The position numbers and the translations under genes were made by a program. From Paragordius varius (Eukaryota; Nematomorpha), in NCBI GenBank assembly GCA_964247055.1, contig OZ176056.1:7130001-7194000 (forward strand): a stretch of 64,000 bases of DNA, in the 5' to 3' direction. Below the pieces are notes generated by a model, which did not search any database, was not told where the DNA came from, and saw nothing but the letters and a program-made list of their open reading frames with translations. This document shows positions 33,484-44,329 of this stretch, piece after piece. Each line of letters starts with the position of its first letter. The first letter of the stretch is position 1.

Positions 33484-35793
33484 CAGTGATACTCAAACCG
33501 CGGCCCGCGGGCCGCATGCGGCCCTGAGACTGCTTTAAAATTGCCCTATGACCATATTAATATTTATATTATTTTTTTATTTGAGCTTTTAAAATACACA
33601 TAAAAGAATTTTCGTTTATTTTATTAACTTATTTTCTATAGATTTATTTTGGTAATTTTTATTTTTAACTTAATTTAAAACGTAGAAAAATTTACCTACA
33701 TTTATTTGTTTTTTAAATTTTGGCATAGGATGTTTCTGTTATTGTCTATTTTCTTTACTATTAAAATTATTATTGCAGTCCTTTTTTGTATTTAAGCAAG
33801 CCTTTCACCCAAACTTGCATAGACATATTCTTTTCATTCCTATCCTGCATCATTTTTTTATAACTAATTTCCATAAAATTTAAATCAACATCACTAAATT
33901 TCGACCTGTTTTATTATAGCATAATTGAAATTATATTCCTATTTTTTGAAAAAATTTACATAATATTTAAACATTAATTCAAAATATGACATCTAATGCT
34001 AAAATTCGTAAATCAACCGATGAAATTCGCTCCTTTAAAAAAATGGGAAGAAGAAATTTTTGTCGTTTTAAATAAAAATGTTGATACCTGCCTTATATGT
34101 ATGTAAGGACAACAAAATTTAAGAAAAATAAAATATTGAAAGATATTTTACAATACACATTCTCATAAATCACCAGAAAATCATGAGAAAAGAAACGAAA
34201 AATATAAAAAGATTAAGGAATTATACCAGAAAGAAAAATCTATTCTGTCCATAGCTTTGCCCCAGGAAAAGCTTCAACATTAGCATCTGAAATTTGATAT
34301 TATAGGAAAAAATATACCGTTTACTGATTCCCAACTAAAAGAATGTCTAATAAATGGTTGCACTTTCTATTTGATAAATTCCATAATAAAGATCAAATTA
34401 TGAGGCAAAATTTAAAACGTCAACTTCCTGATTCAACATGTGCTCGACGCATTGAAAATAAGTCTAAATATCTTTTAAATTATACAATTTTGACTCTGAA
34501 AAACTGCAAATACTTTAGTATTGCTATTTCTAGCACTAAAATTAGTTCAACCCCTCAATGTACGATCTTACGACAACTTAATCACCGAGGAATATTTAAA
34601 ATTTTTAGCAATTAATAATAACACGATAGAAAGTGATTTTTTCGAAATAATTGGCATTTTCGATGATGATGGTATATCTATCGAAAAATTGTTTTCGATC
34701 TGCACAGGTGGTTGTCCCTCTATGATTGGAATAAACAAAGAATGATGCACTGCTTTATTCATCATCAAAACTTGGTTTCGCGTGTAAAAGAAGAATCACT
34801 CAATTGAGTAATTAAAACGGTTGTGGATATAGTTAACCACATCCGTGGCGGAGAATTCCACCGCCGTACCAAAAACCTTCTGAAAAATATCCACTGTGAG
34901 TTGGATAATATTCTTTTGTACTCGGCTGTGAGATAGATAAGTCTGAGCAAAGTATTAAACAGATTTTTTGTTTTAAGACATGAAATTCTATTATCTATAA
35001 AAGATAGAAAGTTTGACGAGGAAATCAATAGTGACAAATGGTGGATTTATTAGCCTATCTTTGCGACATTACTTATAAACTTAGTATAATACAAGTCGTC
35101 AAGGGAGCTAATAATCCAATTCGAATATATTTGCTTGTGAAGAAAAATTAATAACATTTAAATAATATTTTGTAAATAAAACCCTCCTATATTTTTCAAC
35201 ACTTAAAACGATTCTTAAAGAGAATATTTAATATTTAACGCCGTTAACTTAACAATAGACAATCATTTAACATTTTTATCTAATGAGATGAAATTCAGAT
35301 TTCAAAAATTAAGAAATATTAAAAATTGCTTAAAACTCGTTGAAAATCCATGGCATATGGATATATTCAATATTAAGCAACTTGAGCATTTCGGTTCGGA
35401 TCAGGCACGTATCATTGAGGAATTCGTAGATTTTAAAAATGATTCCAATGGCTATATTAAAGGAGAATCATAGAGAAGAAAATTATGTAGAGTTTTGGCA
35501 AGTGCCAAATGATTATGAAAATATAAAAAATGTACTCTTATCCTAACTGCACGTGTGAGACGGCAAATACAAAAATGAAGTATGCCAAGAATACATATAA
35601 AAATTGCTTTGCCGATGATCATATAACGACGTATTAAGAGTGGCCCGTCATGAAGCAAAACCAAATTTGTCGAAAATTATTGGTTTTTATATCAAAATAT
35701 TTTAATTTTTTAAACTAAATGGTGCAAAACGAGTTTTTAGCTGGACATGCGATCCGAAAAAAATTCATGATGATTTAGAGTTTAAATATGTGT
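33484..35793 (+). mobile_element. hAT transposon, ZBED-like family, copy C, 3' end lost
   Basis: It starts CAGTGATACTCAAACC with the GCGGCCCGCGGGCCGC block. Transposase remnants are colinear with copy A: a block around KNCKYFSIAISSTKI (34343-34615), the CTGGCPSMIG-like segment (34680-34745), inverted-frame shadows, and the LKLVENPWHMDI region (35288-35473). The sequence ends where the long-TIR transposon begins, and the expected GAGTACCACTG end is absent. It is dead. Confidence 0.8.
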
Positions 35794-36197
35794 TTTGGTC
35801 GAGTAAATGTTAATTTTTAATATAAGATTTTTTTTTAATCCATGTGGCATTTTTTTATCCGTTTAAAAGTTGTTTTACAAGCATATAAAAAATAACACTT
35901 ACATATAAATTTAAATGTACTTACATGTCCCTTTTCGGTACACATATATGAGAGATATATATCAACATTGCAATATGTTCCTCTTCTCGCTACATTTCTT
36001 ATTTGAGAAATGGTAACATTGCATATGTGTTTTGCCTACTTTGATAAATATTTAGGTTTGATATTACATTTTTTATAAAATTAGGTATTAATCAGTAAGT
36101 TATGTGTTGTGCATACTTTGATTTTTAATTTATAATATATTTTTTTTATAAAAAATATTAAGTTTTTATTATTTTGTCAAAAAGAAATTTAGAATTA

Positions 36198-36931
36198 ATG
36201 TATAGTTTTTGTGAAGAAGATAGTATAGATGAAAGTTTGCCATCAACATCAGATTCAAACTATGAGAACGCATTAATAACCCAGACTCCAGAGATCAAAA
36301 AAAGTTTTTTTTTATCCTTATTTTAGGGCAGTATTGGAGCAAAAGAAAGATAGAAAAAGCCATTATCTTTTCCCATTACACAATGAAAAACCAAGTCGAT
36401 GGTTTTGCGACTTCTATATGTCAGAATCAAGCATAAATAAATTGCGACAAAAGTTTATGCGAGGGGAGTCAATGATCATCACTAAACAGGGCCGAAAGAA
36501 GAAATATGATAATTTAAAATTACAGAAAATTATAGCTGACATCATTAAAGACAATAATCAAATATATTTGGAGGAAATTTTAAAATATATTCCGGAAAAC
36601 TTCAGCGTTTCCAGATCCACACTTTGCAAATGTTTAAAACACATGAATATTCCACACAAAAGAGGTTATTTTGAACCCATCAACCGTAACACGCCCCTAA
36701 ATATAGACAAAAGATTTCAATATGCCCAGGATGTATTACAAAAAGATATGGATCTTTTTTTATGTGGATGAATGTGGATTTAATATAAATACTAAAAGCT
36801 GTTGTGGGTGGGCCCCTGCGGAAAAATCTGTGGTTATAAAAAAAAGACCCAAATCTCCTAATGTATCTTTATTGTGTATGATTGGAATTTTCGGTAATAT
36901 TTATTTTTATTTTAGGGGTGGTAAAGTATGA
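36198..36931 (+). pseudogene. Tc1/IS630-type transposase, N-terminal and first catalytic part
   Basis: The likely start is ATG 36198 (MYSFCEED...). The main open part (36334-36771) holds a helix-turn-helix-like segment (SINKLRQKFMRGESMI, RSTLCKCLKHMNIPHKRGYF). The first catalytic Asp is in FYVDECGFN near 36760, followed by WAPAEKSVVIKKRPKSPNVS. The frame slips at a T run (36304-36313), a second T run near 36756 and a GGGG near 36915, always at homopolymers. The part up to 37010 continues as VVKYEVKIGSYDAAG... to PEDYI, where the hAT is inserted. Confidence 0.8.
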
Positions 36932-37017
36932 AGTAAAAATCGGCAGCTATGACGCTGCTGGTTTTGGAAATTTCCTTCTAGATGCCAGAAAAGTAATTTC
37001 GCCGGAAGATTATATAG

Positions 37018-39310
37018 CAGTGGTACTCACCAAAAAAATTTGACGGGCCAAATTAAATATATTTTTTTTTCGAGGGCCATGAACTTTATACTGGTAAATA
37101 TCCTATAGCTATTTGACACATATGCACATATTTAATACTTTAAATCAGCACAATGATTTTTTTGCGGATGTAATCCAGCTAAAACTCGTTTTTCACTATT
37201 TAGTTTAAAAAATTAAAATATGATAACAACATTTATTTTGATATTAACCAATAATTTTTAACAAATTTGGTTTCGCCTCATGACAGGCCAATCTTAATAC
37301 GTCCTCCATATGATCATCGGTTAAGCGATTTCTGTATGTATTCTTGGCATACTTCATCTTTGTATATGCCGTCTCAAACGTGTAAAGGTAGGGAAAAACA
37401 GTTAGGATAACTAAATTTTTTTATATTTTCATATTTATTTGGCACAAAAACTCTACATATATTTCTAATTTACTTTTCTCCTTGAATATAGCCTCCATAT
37501 TGAAATTATATTTAAAATCTACGAATTTTTCAATGATAGCACCTGATCAAAACTGAAATGCTCATGTTGCTTAATATTGGATATATCCATATGCCAGGGA
37601 TTTTCAACGAATTTTAAGCAATATTTAATATTTCTTAATTCCTGAAATCTGAATTTCATCTCATTAGATAAAATTAAATAATTGTCTATGATTAAATTAA
37701 TCTCCATTAAAAAATTGGATTATTATTTTTCTCCCTAGACTGTATTTTACTAAGTTTATAAGTAATGTCACAAAGGTAGGCTAATAAAACCCACCCGTCA
37801 CTATTAATTTCCTCGTCAAACTTTCTGTTATCATTTATAAATAATATTTCATGTCTTAACAAAAAATCTATCATCTCACAGTGGTATACAAAAGAATATA
37901 ATCAAACTCATTGTGGATATCTTTCAGAGGGTTTATGAATTTACGGCGGTACAATCTCCGCCTTGTGGTTTACTATATCCACAACCCTTTTAAATTACTG
38001 AGAATTGAGTATTCATTTTTACACTCGAAACCAGGTTTTGCTTATGAATAAAGCAGTGAAATGATCAAATATTTTGCAAATTATATTTGTTTCTCAAAAG
38101 AGGAATAAATCCTTTGTTTCCAATCATAAAGGGACAGCCATCTGTGCAGATCAAAACCAATTTTTTCATAGATATACTATTATTATCGAAAAAAGTGCTA
38201 ATTATTCGAGAAAATCACTCTCTTTCGTGGTATTATATAATGGCAAAAATAATAAATATTCCCCGTTGATAATGTTGTCGTTTCAAAATCTCACAAGAGC
38301 GCACACTGAACCAATATCAATGCTCAATCAATAGCAATACTAAAATATTTGCGGTTTTTCAGAGCCAATAAATATATTTAGATAATGTGTCGATCACATG
38401 TTGAATCAGAAAGTTGAAGTATTTTAATTTGCCTCATGATTAGATCTTTGCTATGGAATTTATTATATAAAAAAGTGCAACCATTTATTAGACATTCTTT
38501 TATTAGTTGACAATCAGTAAACGGTTTCATATTTTCCTAAAATAAAGCAAATTTCATACGAAGTTAATGTTACAGCTTTTTCCTGGGAGAAAGCTATGGA
38601 CATAATAAATTTTTCATCCTGGTATATTCCTTAATCTTTTATTCGTTTCTTTCCTCATGATTTTCTGGTTTGTGAGAGTGCTGGATTGTAAAATGTGTTT
38701 CAATATTTTTAAATTATGTTGTCCTTACATATACAATAGGTGACATTTTTATTTAAAACGACAAAAATTTTTTCTTCCCATTCTCTTTTTAAAAGGAGCG
38801 ATCGGATAATTTACGTTTTTCAGCATTAGATGTCATCCTTTGAATTTATGTTTAAATATTGTATATTTTTTTCAAAAAAATGGGAATATAATTTAAATTA
38901 TGCAAAAAAAAGATTAATGATGTGAATATAAAATGATGCAGGATAGCAAGAAAAGAATAAGTATATGCAAGTTTGAGCGAAAGGATTGCTTAAATACAAA
39001 AAAGAAATGCACTAATTTTAAAATAAAAAAGAAAATAGAATGCAGAAACAAAAACAAAAACAACGTGTTACAAAATTTTGAAATCATTTTAATGTAGGGA
39101 AATTTTTCTACATTTCAAATTGGGTAAAATAAAAATACCAAGTAAATCTAAATAAAATAAATTAATATTAAACTAAAAGAAAATCCGATTATGTGTATTT
39201 TAAAATTTCATCAATAAAAAAATGATTTAAGCATCAATATTGTCATAGGGCAATTTTAAAGCACTCTTAGGGCCGCATGCGGCCCGCGGGCCGCGGTTTG
39301 AGTATCACTG
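37018..39310 (-). mobile_element. hAT transposon, ZBED-like family, copy D, inserted in the Tc1-type transposase
   Basis: A perfect 8-bp duplication TTATATAG lies at 37010-37017 and 39311-39318. The ends are CAGTGGTACTCACC and, reversed, CAGTGATACTCAAACC. At 2293 bp it is uninterrupted by other elements and so serves as the reference for copies A, B, C and E. Transposase remnants lie on the - strand. Removing it with one duplication restores the host codons GAT TAT ATA GTG TTG GAT. It is decayed, with no long frame. Confidence 0.95.
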
Positions 39311-39317
39311 TTATATA

Positions 39318-39602
39318 GTGTTGGATAACGCTTCGATACACCATGCGAATCAAGACAAGAGAAATCTGTTATTTATGCCGCCATACTGCCCCCTAAACAC
39401 AATCGAAAATTTTGCTAAAATCAAAAAAAGACAGGAAAGATGCCATTTCAACAATGTGGAAGAATTGATTGAAAACTTAACTCAAATTCTTGAAAATATT
39501 CAGCACATTAATCTTTTTAAATATTATGAGCACACCAAAAAAATTGTCAAAAATATTTCCTTAAATAAATTACCACTTGAACCAGAAAATAATTATAAAT
39601 AA
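39318..39602 (+). pseudogene. Tc1/IS630-type transposase, C-terminal part
   Basis: It carries the second catalytic Asp (VLDNASIHHA), the motif LLFMPPYCPLNTIENFAKIK with the third acidic residue, and a C-terminal tail to TAA. The Asp-to-Glu spacing is about 26 residues rather than the usual 34 or so, so some codons appear to be missing. It continues from 36931/37010 across the hAT insertion. Confidence 0.8.
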
Positions 39603-40163
39603 ATAAATGATATTATTTACCATTTTTACATTTCTCAGTTTAACTAATTTTAGGTGATATAGTGTTTTCAAAAAAAGTCAGCAAAATCAAATCAATATTT
39701 AAATTTGTATAATACAAGTTTTATTACGCACATAAGCGATTTATATGTTAATTTCAAATATATTTTTTTATAGTCTTTTCTGAAATATTTTTTAATTAAT
39801 TAAAAACTTAATTTTTTATAAAAAAAAATGTTATATCAAACCTAAATATTTCAAAGTAGGCAAAACACATATGCAATGTTACCATTTCTCAAATAAGAAA
39901 TGTAGCGAGAAGAGGAACATATTGCAATGTTAGTATATATCTCTCATATATGTGTACCGAAAAAGGACATGTAAGTAAATTTAAATTTATATGTAAGTGT
40001 TAGTTTTTATATGCTTGTAAAACAACTTTTAAAAGGATAAAAAATGCCACATTGATTAAAAAAAAATTCTTGATATTAAAAATTAACATTTACTCGACCA
40101 AATCAAATTCACTTAAAAATTTATTATGTGTATTAAAACTAATATAAATTACAGTAGCGTATG

Positions 40164-40321
40164 CAATAAAAGATCGTTAGTGCAAAATAATCTTAATGAA
40201 CACAAAACAGGGGGACAATTTTCTTATATTAATTATCATTCAGTCCTATTTATAAACATATCCATAATATCCCCCTGTTTTGTGTTCTTTAAGATTATTT
40301 TGCACTAACAATCTTTTACTG
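40164..40321. mobile_element. Palindromic MITE, 158 bp
   Basis: Inverted arms of about 50 bp: CAATAAAAGATCGTTAGTGC on the left and, reversed, CAGTAAAAGATTGTTAGTGC on the right, continuing through GAACACAAAACAGGGGG. The arms are almost identical, so it is young. Confidence 0.85.
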
Positions 40322-40471
40322 CATATAAGAAATATTTTTACGACATTGTTTACTATTTTTTCAGCATTATATCAATTTTAAATAGAATTTTATATTATAA
40401 ATATATTAAAATGGATAATTTTCAATGTTAAAAAAACGCATATTTAGTGTGAATAGATGGTATTAGCAATT

Positions 40472-40528
40472 TTACTTATCCTCGGGCTCTAGCACAAACT
40501 CACAAGTAACATTACTGCAATCACATCC
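40472..40528 (-). CDS. Candidate Cys-rich terminal exon
   Basis: After a TTATTTTAG acceptor, a phase-0 reading gives GCDCSNVTCEFVLEPEDK then TAA. An alternative frame is also open, so phase is uncertain. The Cys pattern and an N-glycosylation site (NVT) suggest a secreted protein. Upstream exons were not identified. Confidence 0.25.
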   Translation of the reverse strand, partial: GCDCSNVTCEFVLEPEDK

Positions 40529-40865
40529 CTAAAATAATTACACAAATATTTTAATTTGGAAAACAAAAAATTATATATATATTAGATATATTTGACCATA
40601 ATTTTTATATCTACAATAAAATAAAGGATATATTCACAGTAAATTCGAAATTATACGGTCTAAACGTAATACAACCAATAAAAACATCTTCAAACGGTGA
40701 TATTTTCTATATAAACTATATGATTTCAATTTTGAAATTTATTAATGGAAATGATGTTCCAATTCTATTTTATAATTATCAATTTAAAACAATGTGTTAT
40801 ATTTTAAATAATTTAGATAAAATATCTGTCATATTTTCACGTTTTCTACAATTTTGTTTTCACAG

Positions 40866-40926
40866 ATCATGGTGTGGTTTAGCATTTAATTGGGGACGGT
40901 GCGATAATTTTAATATAATAAAGTAA
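40866..40926 (+). CDS. Candidate short terminal exon
   Basis: A strong TTTTGTTTTCACAG acceptor is followed by SWCGLAFNWGRCDNFNIIK then TAA. The Trp/Cys pattern is unusual for random AT-rich DNA, but no other exon of a + strand gene could be linked. Confidence 0.2.
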
Positions 40927-40984
40927 CACAAATAAATTATATAAATTTAGTATTGAAGATTCAAAAAATCGTATTTTTAGCCTT

Positions 40985-41458
40985 TATAATAGATATTAAC
41001 GGCATCACCAAGCCATGTACGCCGCATAGCATTAGGAAAGTCAGCAGCAAATAAGTTGACTATATTATGGAAGAGTAAAGATATCACTATGAACACATGA
41101 GAGTAATGAAATGCATGGTTTTTTCAATACCGATTTGTGCTGAAAAAAGTTGGACTTTAAAACTGAATAATAAAAAGGATGCAGCATTGTGTTGGAGGAG
41201 AATCTTAAATATAAGGTGGCCTGACAAGGTTAAGAATGACGCAATAATAAATTATGTATTGATAATGACTTAATAAGAGCTATAATAAAAAGAAAGTTTA
41301 CGTACATAGGGCACGTTTTAATAAGTGCATATGTGAAAAATGATTTGATAAATGGGAAAAAGGGAAGATCAATATAAAGATGGCTGAGAAGGAAATATTG
41401 GTAGGTGTATAAGTGATATGAAGAAAACAGCATGAAAAGAGACTAGGAGAGGAGACTA
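40985..41458 (+). mobile_element. RTE-like LINE, 3' coding fragment
   Basis: Frames include RRIALGKSAANKLTILWKSKDI, VMKCMVFSIPICAEKSW, CWRRILNIRWPDKVKNDAII, KRKFTYIGHVLIS and GKKGRSI-RWL. These follow the order of the region after the reverse-transcriptase palm in RTE/BovB elements (KAMVFPV-YG-ESW, CWRR-L-VPW, K-QYFGH, GRRRRG-RWLD). Several stops break the frame. The 5' end is missing. Confidence 0.75.
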
Positions 41459-41610
41459 CTCATTTTATTTTCCAAGTCGAAGTTGACTTAGTAAAACCAT
41501 TTATTAATTTAGTTAAATTTTGATAAATAATTTTATTTTTAGCAGGAAAAAACATTATTGATCCCAATATCAACGTGCGACTATGATTACACAATCAAAT
41601 ACGGATTGTA

Positions 41611-41613
<3 letters not shown>

Positions 41614-41648
<35 letters not shown>
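41614..41648. repeat. (AT)n microsatellite
   Basis: An AT run directly at the left edge of the foldback element. A short AT run also flanks the right edge. Confidence 0.9.
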
Positions 41649-41649
<1 letters not shown>

Positions 41650-42382
41650 TGTGTGCAAATTTTTTTCATGAGATAGCTTATGACCAGCGTATTCATTTCC
41701 CGCAAAAAATTTTATTTGTTGACAACCTAGTTTTTGAAATATTGAGAGAAAATCGAAATCGGGCAAAAAGTGAAAATTAAGGATAATTCAAAAAATATGA
41801 TAAAATCTGATATATTATCGTTTATTATCATTTTAGGAGATATTAATATATAAATAGCCTAACATAGAGTTAGGGTTTCTATAAAATTTCAGCTCAAAAG
41901 ATGGCGTTTTTCTTTTATCACACAAAAAACAAAAAAATTTAATGAATAAAATAATTTTTTTTAATTACTGAATAAAATTAGAAAGTTAAGATTTTACTAT
42001 TGAGTTTAGGTAGTAAATAATTAAAAAAAATTATTTATATATAGTTTCATTAATTTTTTTGTCTTTAAGTGTGATAAAAGAAAAACGCCATCTTTTGATC
42101 TGAAATTTTATAGAAACCCTAACTATATGATTTTAGGCTATTTATATATTGAAAATATCTCCTTAAATGATAATAAACGATAATATTTAAGATTTTATCA
42201 TTATTTTTTGAATTATCCTTAATTATCCTTAATTTTCACTTTTTGCCCGATTTCGATTTTCTCTAATATTTCAGGTTGTCAACAAATAAAAAATTTTGCG
42301 GCAAATGAATACGCTGGTCATAAGCTATCTCATAAAAAATAAATTTTACGTTAAATCAAAATGACCCTCTTTTTTGCACACA
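41650..42382. mobile_element. Foldback MITE with about 330-bp arms (733 bp)
   Basis: The left arm starts TGTGTGCAAATTTTT and the right arm ends TTTTTTTGCACACA. The arms are near-identical, including AGATGGCGTTTTTCTTTTAT and ATCGAAATCGGGCAAAAAGT. A spacer of about 60 bp separates them. It is flanked by TA repeats. No transposase. Transcription would give a long double-stranded hairpin. Confidence 0.85.
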
Positions 42383-42599
42383 TATATATATTTTGGTTGA
42401 TTTTATTTATTTATAATAATTATAATTTAAATTATTTTAACACTTCATTATTTCTCACGATTTAATACCCTTGAACAATTTATAACATGGTCAAAAAATT
42501 TAGAATTATTTCTGTTTTTGTTAGAAGCTAAATTCTACATTAAAAAATCGTAAACGCGCCAAATGTATTCATAATTTTTACCGTTTTAACACCAATAAA

Positions 42600-43430
42600 G
42601 GTATAAATTATTTATATCACCCAAATTTATATGAATATAGAAAAACTGGTTTTGCAAACTATTCCTCAAACATTTTCCAAAGTGCTGAATCTAATAGGTC
42701 CCGTGACCGATTGCGAAGTTGTATTAGTCAGGTGGTGTCAGGTCATGAGAGTTCAGAGGATGCTGAATAAAGCGATTTTAAGATCATGTAAATCGCTATG
42801 CAGTGTTTTCTTTTACCATTAATGCATTATTAATTAGGTTATTAGCGATAGTGTTGAGAGAATCAATTTTATGGGTCTTCAAAAATTTATCACAAAACCG
42901 CTCTAGTTCCACAAGTGACAACAGAGCATGTTTTTTGCCGAGGCGATTTGGCCTATGGATGAAACGGCATGACAAGATGAAAGCCACGATTTTTCCGCTT
43001 TGGATTAACAAATGAAAACCATTCCTTTGACAGTCTCGATTTTAAGCAAAATGACTTCTTTTCATGACGTTGAAGGAGGATTTCACAAGTCACTTTACGA
43101 TTTTTGATTTGACGTTTATTCGAATTGTGAAGCCCATTTAGCGGTTTTATAGGTGTTTCCATTGTTCCTTGACATATATAAATTGTTTTTTGTGATACAG
43201 TAATACTTGTGCCAAGTGTTGAGTTTAAAACTCACCTTTTAAACTGATGCACCTTATCATCTTCACAACTTTTGTGTATCAGCACCCTTACTCTTTCAAA
43301 TATTAATATTTTTAAACCATGTTTCACATGCGTTTAATTAATGTATCGCAAGTTTATGAAACCTGCGTAGTTGTCGTTTCATACCTGATGTAGGTTATGT
43401 ATAAAATAAAACGTTTGCGTACTTTTGTAT
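42600..43430 (-). pseudogene. mariner (Mos1-like) transposase fossil, second copy
   Basis: In - strand frames, KRQIKNRKVTCEILLQRHEK (43120-43060) matches the family's NERQMERRKNTCEILLSRYK. It is followed by KEWFSFVNPKRKNRG and PNRLGKKHALLS (family EKWIFFVNPKRK and RPNRFGKKTML). The catalytic region is degraded. It is a separate insertion from the fossil at 30490-31490. Confidence 0.75.
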
Positions 43431-43858
43431 CATTGTAATATTTTCTATTGAAATCAGTATAGATTAACTGGTGTCCTTTAAACAAACATAAAAAAGTGTT
43501 GGGAGAAATAATTGATATATATTATATCACACTAAAATTTATTTTGAAAAAATGAATACAGCTTTACGACCACTATACACAGTATAATTGAAAACTTATT
43601 ATTTTTTAATATCATTTTGTAGTCTTGTATTTTATGAAATTAGGGATATAATTTTTTAATAATATACACTTTATCATAATAAATCGTATTTTTTAACATC
43701 TTTTTGATCATTATATTAAATGATAAAATGTATATTTTAGCATGAATTTCATAGATAAAAATTAAACACGTTCAAACGTTTTACCATAAAATGTTTATAT
43801 ATTTTACATTTTATCATTATATGCTAGAACCATCAACATCAGGCATACGGCTCTTCTT

Positions 43859-44194
43859 TTATGATGTGATGTTAAAAAATAACCAACTGTTCTCTGCAAT
43901 TAGGTATCATTTTTTATTACCTAAATTTTGTAAAACTATCAGTTTTGAACAATAAGGTCACTAATTGAATAATATTATATATTTACCGGATCGGGGTTGG
44001 GACAACACGAACAACTATAAATTATAAAATATTTAATAAGATATAAATTTTTGAGATTTTCAAAAATGGATGCAAGATAATATAAAATTTAGTAGTACAT
44101 TCGATTAGGGGAAAACGGATTTACCCAGAGAACATGTGACTCAGCAATTAATTGTTGTTGCGAATTGTTGCTTTCATCTTCAGAAATTACAGAT
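43859..44194 (-). CDS. Candidate three-exon 3' end of a host gene
   Basis: Candidate exons are 44194-44124, 44014-43987 and 43893-43859, with short introns of 109 and 93 bp and AG/GT sites. In the only open frame they read SVISEDESNNSQQQLIAESH-VLW, then LFVLSQPRS, then ENSWLFFNITS and TAA. Entry phase 1 matches the exit of the Pro/Thr-rich exon at 48145-48225. No family is recognised. The middle exon also reads as Cys-rich (CSCCPNPDP) in another frame, so the model is tentative. Confidence 0.35.
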
Positions 44195-44329
44195 GCTAAA
44201 ATACAAGGTATTAATGTTGTTTATATAGATAAAATATGTAAAATAAATGGATTTCAAAAAATGATAATTAATTAATATTCTTCTTTAAAATGTAATTTTT
44301 GTCCGCCATGACATATTGAGGTGGTTTAA

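Larger units (their letters stand above)
35794..40102 (+). mobile_element. Long-TIR Tc1/IS630-type transposon, interrupted by a hAT
   Basis: The terminal inverted repeats are about 290 bp (35794-36085 and 39815-40102), starting TTTGGTCGAGTAAATGTTAA on both ends and near-identical throughout (for example TACATTTCTTATTTGAGAAA). Between them lie a DDE transposase (36198-36931 and 39318-39602) and the hAT copy D. Without the hAT the element is about 2.0 kb. TIR similarity indicates a fairly recent insertion. The TA target is not clear at the outer edges. Confidence 0.85.

Noticed and set aside
34568-35037. Minus-strand open frames in hAT copy C
   Set aside because: They are opposite-strand shadows of the + strand transposase remnants.
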